64,000 nt of DNA from an uncultured Kangiella sp. (GTDB taxonomy: Bacteria; Pseudomonadota; Gammaproteobacteria; Enterobacterales; Kangiellaceae): assembly GCA_947503345.1 (NCBI GenBank), contig CANNCW010000006.1:1-64000 (forward strand), given 5' to 3'. A program made the translations under genes and the position numbers. The notes below the pieces were generated by a model. The model saw nothing but the letters and a program-made list of their open reading frames with translations, did no database searches and was not told where the DNA came from. Position 1 is the first letter of the stretch. Each line of letters begins with the position of its first letter. Below are positions 59,030-64,000 of this stretch, one piece after another.

Positions 59030-60892
59030 ATGAAACCTATGATGAAAAAAACGTTGATTACTTTAGCTGTGACCACTGCTTTAACAGCTTGTCAGAATTT
59101 AGAGCAAGATGAGCAGATTGAGCGGAAAGAAGCGAAACAAGAAAAAGAGTTGGTGGAGTTGGTAATTGTTGAAGAAAAGCCAGTGGCTCGTATAGAAAGA
59201 CGAGCTCCTCTAAAGCCTGTGCCAATTCATATGTCTCCTAGAAATAGCGGTGAAGAAACTGAGTCAGGCACAAACATTGAAGACTTGCTGGATGAAGTGA
59301 GAAAGCAAGGTAATGTACAAAGGCAAGTTAATAAGAAAAGTGAGGCGAACTTTACGGCTAATGGTATGCACTATCAATCTAGGGCTGTTGATATGCATTT
59401 GCTGCCAGAAAATTTGTCGGGTGAGAATTATCACCAGGTTGAAGGTAACCCTATATCTTTAGTAATGGAAAAGCCGGTCTCAACCTTTAGTGTTGATGTA
59501 GACACGGCGTCTTATGCCAATGTACGTAGAATGTTGAATGATGGTTATTTACCTCCAAAAGATGCGGTACGTTTAGAAGAGTTTGTTAATTACTTTGATT
59601 ATGATTATCGAATGACGAGTGATTCTGAAACGCCCTTTAGTGTGAATACACAAACTATGGTGGCGCCATGGAATAAAGATGCACATTTGATACAGGTTGG
59701 TATTAAAGGGTATGAGCCGATTCAAGAAAAAATGCCAGACTCTAACTTGGTGTTTCTAGTAGATGTTTCGGGTTCAATGCAAAATCCAAAAAAGTTAGGG
59801 CTGGTCAAAAAATCTTTAAAGTTGTTAACCAAGCAACTCTCAGAAAGTGACAAAGTTTCTCTTGTTGTTTATGCCGGTGCTTCTGGTGTTGTACTGGAGC
59901 CAACTTCCGGTAAAGAAAAAATGAAAATTGAGCAGGCGATTGATCAATTACAAGCGGGCGGTTCGACAAATGGTGGAGCGGGTATTGAATTAGCATACCG
60001 TATGGCGGAACAAGCTTTTATTGAAGATGGTATTAATCGAGTGATTTTAGCAACTGATGGTGATTTTAATGTCGGTCTTACTAACCATGAAGCTTTGATT
60101 GATCTGATTGAGTCAAAAAGAAAAACTAATATTTTCTTTAGTAGCTTGGGGTTTGGGTCTGGTAATTATAACGATCATTTAATGGAGCAGCTTGCCAATA
60201 AAGGTAATGGCAATGCAGCTTATATCGATAGCCTATTGGAGGCGAAGAAAGTATTAGTGGATGAGCGAGCTGGTACTTTGTTGACGATTGCAAAGGACGT
60301 CAAAATTCAAGTGGAATTCAACCCGCAAATCGTAAGTGAATATCGTTTATTAGGTTATGAGAACCGTATTCTTAAGCGTGAAGATTTTAACAACGATAAA
60401 GTTGATGCTGGAGAAATTGGGGCGGGTCACACGGTAACCGCTTTGTATGAGGTGGTGCTCAAAAACTCAAAAGGCAAGCGAGTGGATCCTTTGCGTTACC
60501 AAACAGAAACAGCAGAAGTTGATATCTCGAATCGTCGATTAGCCTTGGAAGCCGCTATGGTGAAGCTGCGTTATAAATTACCTGATGGAGATAGCAGTCG
60601 CTTAATTGAAAGACCTGTGTATGCAAGCGAGTTGGGTAACAGCAAAGCCAATCGAGATATTAAGTTTGCCGCCAGTGTTGCAGCTTTTGGTCAGTTGCTA
60701 AGAGGAAGTGATTATTTAGGTGATTGGAACTGGCAAAAGGCGATTGAATATAGTCGCAAAGAACGTGGCGACGATCCATCGGGTTATCGTGCAGAGATGA
60801 TTAAATTGATGGAAATGGCACAGTTATTATCAGGCGATTCAACAAGTGATACTAACAATAAAGTTAGTATGAATATTGGCAAAAGTTCGTAG
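59030..60892 (+). CDS. YfbK-like von Willebrand A domain lipoprotein
   Basis: A 620-residue lipoprotein. Lipobox LTAC near residue 20 (LAVTTALTACQNL), an acidic/basic linker, an N-terminal YfbK domain (PVSTFSVDVDTASYANVRRM, DAVRLEEFVNYFDYDY), a VWA domain with complete MIDAS (FLVDVSGSMQNPK, GGSTNGGAGIE, ILATDGDFNVG), and a DUF3520 C-terminal region (YSRKERGDDPSGYRAEMIKL). ATG 59030 is preferred over TTG 59006. It heads an operon with an ECF sigma factor 14 bp downstream. E. coli YfbK itself is not characterised. Confidence 0.9.
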   Translation: MKPMMKKTLITLAVTTALTACQNLEQDEQIERKEAKQEKELVELVIVEEKPVARIERRAPLKPVPIHMSPRNSGEETESGTNIEDLLDEVRKQGNVQRQVNKKSEANFTANGMHYQSRAVDMHLLPENLSGENYHQVEGNPISLVMEKPVSTFSVDVDTASYANVRRMLNDGYLPPKDAVRLEEFVNYFDYDYRMTSDSETPFSVNTQTMVAPWNKDAHLIQVGIKGYEPIQEKMPDSNLVFLVDVSGSMQNPKKLGLVKKSLKLLTKQLSESDKVSLVVYAGASGVVLEPTSGKEKMKIEQAIDQLQAGGSTNGGAGIELAYRMAEQAFIEDGINRVILATDGDFNVGLTNHEALIDLIESKRKTNIFFSSLGFGSGNYNDHLMEQLANKGNGNAAYIDSLLEAKKVLVDERAGTLLTIAKDVKIQVEFNPQIVSEYRLLGYENRILKREDFNNDKVDAGEIGAGHTVTALYEVVLKNSKGKRVDPLRYQTETAEVDISNRRLALEAAMVKLRYKLPDGDSSRLIERPVYASELGNSKANRDIKFAASVAAFGQLLRGSDYLGDWNWQKAIEYSRKERGDDPSGYRAEMIKLMEMAQLLSGDSTSDTNNKVSMNIGKSS

Positions 60893-60906
60893 GTGATAAA
60901 AAATAA

Positions 60907-61581
60907 ATGCTTGAAAGCCTTAGATTAAATGGTCATTATGAGGACAAATCAGATCAAACTTTAGACGTTTTAACGCCTTTGAACTTAGTAGAATCCTCAT
61001 CGCCAGTATTGGAAAACGCCTCATTAAGCGATGAGGCGTTAATGGCTGCTTATGCTCAAGGGAATGTGCAAGCGTTCGAAAAGTTATACGGGCGACATAA
61101 AGATCCTCTGCTTCGCTATTTTTTACGGCAAATAAGTTCTCGCGCTACAGCGGAGGAATTGTTTCAAGAGACTTGGCAGAGTCTAATTAAAAATTGTGCC
61201 AGTTATAAAAGCTCTGCAAAATTCACTACTTATTTATACACCATTGCGCATAGTCGCTTAGTGGATTTTTATCGCAAAAATGGTCGAGCAGAATTCGAAT
61301 CGATAGATAATGAATCGAGTCAACAATATGCGGCAGAAGAAATGTCGCAGCCAGAGTTTCAAATTGGTGCCGCAGAATTAAAAGCCCAATTATTAGAAGC
61401 GCTGGAAGCGATGCCCGTGGCGCAAAAAGAAGTATTTCTATTGAAGTATGAGGCGGGTATGAGCGTACCAGAGATTGCAAAAGTGTTAGATGATAATCCT
61501 GAAGCAGTGAAAAGCCGTTTGCGTTATTGTGTGGCAAACTTAAAAGGCTTTTTTAACAAAGATGAATTAGTAACAAGCTGA
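60907..61581 (+). CDS. ECF RNA polymerase sigma factor
   Basis: A 224-residue sigma factor of the ECF group. Region 2 is visible as LYGRHKDPLLRYFLRQISSR, AEELFQETWQSLIKN and FTTYLYTIAHSRLVDFYRKN; region 4 as MPVAQKEVFLLKYEAGMSVP followed by EIAKVLDDNPEAVKSRLRYC. An N-terminal extension of about 45 residues precedes region 2. The next gene, 25 bp later, looks like its membrane-anchored anti-sigma factor. Confidence 0.92.
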   Translation: MLESLRLNGHYEDKSDQTLDVLTPLNLVESSSPVLENASLSDEALMAAYAQGNVQAFEKLYGRHKDPLLRYFLRQISSRATAEELFQETWQSLIKNCASYKSSAKFTTYLYTIAHSRLVDFYRKNGRAEFESIDNESSQQYAAEEMSQPEFQIGAAELKAQLLEALEAMPVAQKEVFLLKYEAGMSVPEIAKVLDDNPEAVKSRLRYCVANLKGFFNKDELVTS

Positions 61582-61606
61582 TGTTGAATCAGCAGGAAGT
61601 AAGATC

Positions 61607-62398
61607 ATGAGTCACCAAGATCACAATAAAGAGTTTGAAAAAAGTGTTAATAAAGCTTGGAAAGAGGTTTCCAGTGAAACTACTTCCAACAAACTCGATC
61701 AATCGATATTAGCCATGGCAGAAGCCCAGCATGAAGTAAAACTGGGCTTTTGGGACCGTTTGTTTCGATCGAAGCAGATGAAATATGCGGTTTCAATGTC
61801 GGCCGCATTGGTTATGACTGTGGGAATCGCTCGCTTTATGGTGTATTTAGGTAAAACAGATCAAGGGCTTGCGCAAAACTCGGATATTTTGGTGGCAAGT
61901 GAATCAGTATCGCATGAAGTCATTGCCGATGATTATGCTTTCGAATTGGTGGATGAAACTCCGTCGTCTCAATCTCGCTATCAAGCAAAAAAAGCTGAAG
62001 CGATGGAAGCGCCAGAATTGGTTACTAACGATGAGATGCGTGAGATTCTAGCAGAGACGGAGCGACTTGCTACCAATGAAGCTAAAAAGGAGCTTTTGGA
62101 AGAAGAGCAAAACTTAGTGGTGGGCTCTAGGGTAAAAAGAGTTGATACGGAATCGCCAGCTTCCATAGCTATGTCAAAACCTGCGACAGAAAAAACTTCC
62201 AAGCATATTGCTGGTGTAATGGATGAGGCGATAGAGGATACTCCTAAGCCAGAAGCTTGGCTAGCTGAGGTGGAAGCATTATTAAAACAAGATAAATTGG
62301 AAGAGGCTCGCGAAGAGTGGTCTCAATTTAAAAATACCTATCCAGAATACTTCATTAGCGAAGCTTTAAGTTCAAAACTGAAATCTATGGGGCTATAA
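61607..62398 (+). CDS. Membrane protein, putative anti-sigma factor
   Basis: A 263-residue single-pass protein. The N-terminal cytoplasmic part (about 1-62, KEFEKSVNKAWKEVSSETTS) leads to one helix (YAVSMSAALVMTVGIARFMVY) and a long acidic periplasmic region with Glu/Lys-rich helices ending in EVEALLKQDKLEEAREEWSQ. Position after an ECF sigma gene and this topology suggest an anti-sigma factor, though no ASD zinc motif (HxxxCxxC) is visible. Last gene of the VWA-sigma operon. Confidence 0.65.
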   Translation: MSHQDHNKEFEKSVNKAWKEVSSETTSNKLDQSILAMAEAQHEVKLGFWDRLFRSKQMKYAVSMSAALVMTVGIARFMVYLGKTDQGLAQNSDILVASESVSHEVIADDYAFELVDETPSSQSRYQAKKAEAMEAPELVTNDEMREILAETERLATNEAKKELLEEEQNLVVGSRVKRVDTESPASIAMSKPATEKTSKHIAGVMDEAIEDTPKPEAWLAEVEALLKQDKLEEAREEWSQFKNTYPEYFISEALSSKLKSMGL

Positions 62399-62675
62399 AT
62401 ATACAAATCGGCTGATTTTTAGTCGATTTTGTACTCCTACTTCTCTATCGCAACCCCTTAAAAAATCACGATTTTCTTTGGTAATAAAGTCATTTGGATC
62501 TAGCTTATATGCTATATCTACAGTAAAATATCGCCCCTAAAATTGACTTAAATCAATCTTGCTTTATATCTTGGGGATTTCGCCCTTGAGGCAGTAAAGG
62601 TTAGAGCTAGCTGCTAAGTCATTGATAATTTTAATATTTCCCTTTTGGGGTTTCTTTAAACTAGTGGAGAGAAGC
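62399..62675. other. 277-bp leader region of cox operon
   Basis: No ORF of note. It holds the FNR/ANR-like box at 62543-62556, an inverted repeat near 62498-62518 (GATCTAGC ... GCTATATC, one mismatch), and GGAGAG just before the coxB ATG. No clear terminator for the preceding operon is visible. Confidence 0.6.
62543..62556 (+). promoter_or_regulatory. FNR/ANR-like box upstream of coxB
   Basis: TTGAC-TTAA-ATCAA matches the FNR/ANR consensus TTGAT-N4-ATCAA in nine of ten positions. It is about 126 bp upstream of the coxB ATG. In Pseudomonas, ANR controls terminal oxidases; repression of an aa3/caa3 oxidase when oxygen is low would fit. Confidence 0.6.
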
Positions 62676-63845
62676 ATGTCATTGTTCCGCAAAATCGCTT
62701 TAGCCGTTGCGGCTTTATCAGTGTTTACACTGATGGGTTGTTCTGAGCAAGCGTATAATATGCGCGAAGGTGTGACCGAGATCAGTAAAGAAGTTTACGA
62801 ATTACACATGATTGTATTTTGGGTCTGTGTAGTTATCGGTATATTCACATTCGGCGCTATGTTCTACTCTATGTGGGCGCACCGCAAGAGTAAAAATCCA
62901 AATCCAGCTAAGTTTTCTCACAGCACAACTGTTGAGTTAATTTGGACTATTATTCCATTTATCATTTTGATTGCTTTGGCGTGGCCAGCAGCAAGCTTAT
63001 TGAACCGTATGGAAGTTGCTGAAACTGATGAATTCGATATGGAAATCATCGTTAAAGGTTGGCAGTGGAAGTGGGAATATAAATATCTAGATAACGATGA
63101 CGAAAGTCGTGATGTTAGCTTCTTCTCTAACCTAGATCAAAACTCTCGTGATTTAAGCGTTAATTCTGAAAAGAATACTTTTAGCGCTGAGAAAATCACT
63201 GACGAAAAATTCCTTTTAGAAGTTGATAACCCACTAGTTATTCCAGTAAATACTAAGGTGAAGTTCTTAGTAACGGCTGAAGACGTTATCCACTCTTTCT
63301 GGGTTCCTGATTTCTCAGTGAAAAAAGATGCGGTTCCAGGCTTAATCAATGACGTTTGGACCATCGTCCCTGAAACGGGCGTATATCGCGGTGTTTGTGC
63401 TGAGCTTTGTGGTAAAGACCACGGTTATATGCCAATCGTAGTTAAAGTCGTTGAGCAAACTGAGTTTAATGAGTGGTTTGCCGAAGCGAAGAAGAAAGCT
63501 AATGAAGGTCCTGATTTAACTGAGTTATCAACTGCTCAATTAATGAAAGATGGTGAAGCCGCTTACTTGAAGTACTGTTCAGCATGTCACATGCCAAACG
63601 GTGAAGGTACAGGTCCATTCCCATCATTAGTTGGCGCGGAGTCAATTAAAGGTGATATTTCTAAGCACGTTGATATCGTACTTAATGGTGTTCCTGGTAC
63701 TGCAATGCAAGCTTTCGGTGGACAATTAACACCGGCTGAAATCGCAGCAATCGTAACTTATGAGCGTAATGCTTGGGGTAACGATATGGGTGATAAAGTT
63801 CAGCCTAAAGACGTTCATGACCAGCAAAATGGTGGGGGAGAATAA
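62676..63845 (+). CDS. coxB: Cytochrome c oxidase subunit II with fused cytochrome c
   Basis: Subunit II of a heme-copper oxidase. The 389 residues have a lipoprotein-like N terminus (VFTLMGCSEQ), two membrane helices (MIVFWVCVVIGIFTFGAMFY, LIWTIIPFIILIALAWPAAS), the CuA domain with CAELCGKDHGYMPI, and a C-terminal cytochrome c domain with heme motif CSACH and later Met ligand (MQAFGGQL). Such fusion is typical of caa3-type oxidases. ATG 62676 has GGAG upstream and is preferred over TTG 62622. Two bases separate it from coxA. Confidence 0.95.
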   Translation: MSLFRKIALAVAALSVFTLMGCSEQAYNMREGVTEISKEVYELHMIVFWVCVVIGIFTFGAMFYSMWAHRKSKNPNPAKFSHSTTVELIWTIIPFIILIALAWPAASLLNRMEVAETDEFDMEIIVKGWQWKWEYKYLDNDDESRDVSFFSNLDQNSRDLSVNSEKNTFSAEKITDEKFLLEVDNPLVIPVNTKVKFLVTAEDVIHSFWVPDFSVKKDAVPGLINDVWTIVPETGVYRGVCAELCGKDHGYMPIVVKVVEQTEFNEWFAEAKKKANEGPDLTELSTAQLMKDGEAAYLKYCSACHMPNGEGTGPFPSLVGAESIKGDISKHVDIVLNGVPGTAMQAFGGQLTPAEIAAIVTYERNAWGNDMGDKVQPKDVHDQQNGGGE

Positions 63846-63847
63846 TC

Positions 63848-64000
63848 ATGGGTGACCATAAACCAACCGGCATTTCACGCTGGCTATTTACAACGAACCA
63901 CAAAGACATTGGTACTATGTACCTTGTTTTCTCGTTCATCATGTTCTTAATTGGTGGTGGCATGGCAATGGTAATTCGTGCCGAGCTATTCCAACCAGGT
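63848..64000 (+). CDS. coxA: Cytochrome c oxidase subunit I, 3' partial
   Basis: First 51 codons of heme-copper oxidase subunit I, cut by the window end. The N terminus SRWLFTTNHKDIGTMYLVFS is the family signature, and the first membrane helix (LVFSFIMFLIGGGMAMVIRA) begins. Starts two bases after coxB. Confidence 0.96.
   Translation, partial: MGDHKPTGISRWLFTTNHKDIGTMYLVFSFIMFLIGGGMAMVIRAELFQPG

Overview
The window reads as chromosomal DNA of a free-living, aerobic gammaproteobacterium with moderately low GC. Supporting signs are the gene order aroQ-accB-accC, prmA, dusB-fis and purH-purD, a ChpA-type pilus chemotaxis kinase, the YdbH/YnbE/YdbL envelope set, DsbD-CutA, and an oxidase subunit II fused to cytochrome c. 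A marine lineage near Kangiellaceae/Oceanospirillales is my best guess, from gene content only. I saw no rRNA, tRNA, CRISPR array, insertion sequence or prophage.

Layout: 1-3339 holds the 3' part of a type IV pilus chemosensory cluster (chpA-like kinase, CheW-like protein). 3340-7594 (minus) holds rsmE, the SAM-cycle pair metK-ahcY, and coq7. 7688-9803 (plus) holds a Ycf46-like AAA ATPase and a GST. 9837-13043 (minus) is ydbH-ynbE-ydbL. 13143-19140 (minus) is prmA, a DUF3426 gene, dusB-fis, purH and purD. 19261-20298 holds an orphan lipoprotein and a SUKH-like protein. 20334-27128 (minus) is a six-gene MoxR/DUF58 membrane block, lying between accC and prmA. 27305-29605 (minus) is aroQ-accB-accC. 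29937-34836 (plus) is a signalling module of response regulator, LysM/FecR protein and CHASE2 histidine kinase. 35957-41141 (minus) is a copper and thiol region: cutA, dsbD, a CopL-like gene, copA, copB. 41300-51730 is a mixed stretch with fxsA, an exported KatG, small membrane proteins, PhnA, a glyoxalase-fold protein, a CPBP protease and an AraC regulator. 51753-53253 (minus) is a two-gene cassette with a HEPN RNase-like protein beside an unrecognised partner. 53607-55601 is groES-groEL. 55861-58914 holds an exported protein, an orphan TfpX/TfpZ-like protein, an unknown gene and a thioesterase. 59030-62398 is a VWA lipoprotein, ECF sigma factor and anti-sigma-like operon. 62676-64000 starts the cytochrome c oxidase operon (coxB, partial coxA).

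The strongest regulatory signal is upstream of groES: a perfect CIRCE operator (53501-53527) whose right arm shares bases with the -35 of a sigma32-type promoter (53516-53543). This points to dual HrcA and sigma32 control. An FNR/ANR-like box (62543-62556) lies upstream of coxB. The best candidates for something undescribed are the HEPN two-gene cassette, the RR/FecR/CHASE2 module, the large imperfect palindrome after groEL, and the orphan lipoprotein with a perfect 10-bp inverted repeat in its promoter region.
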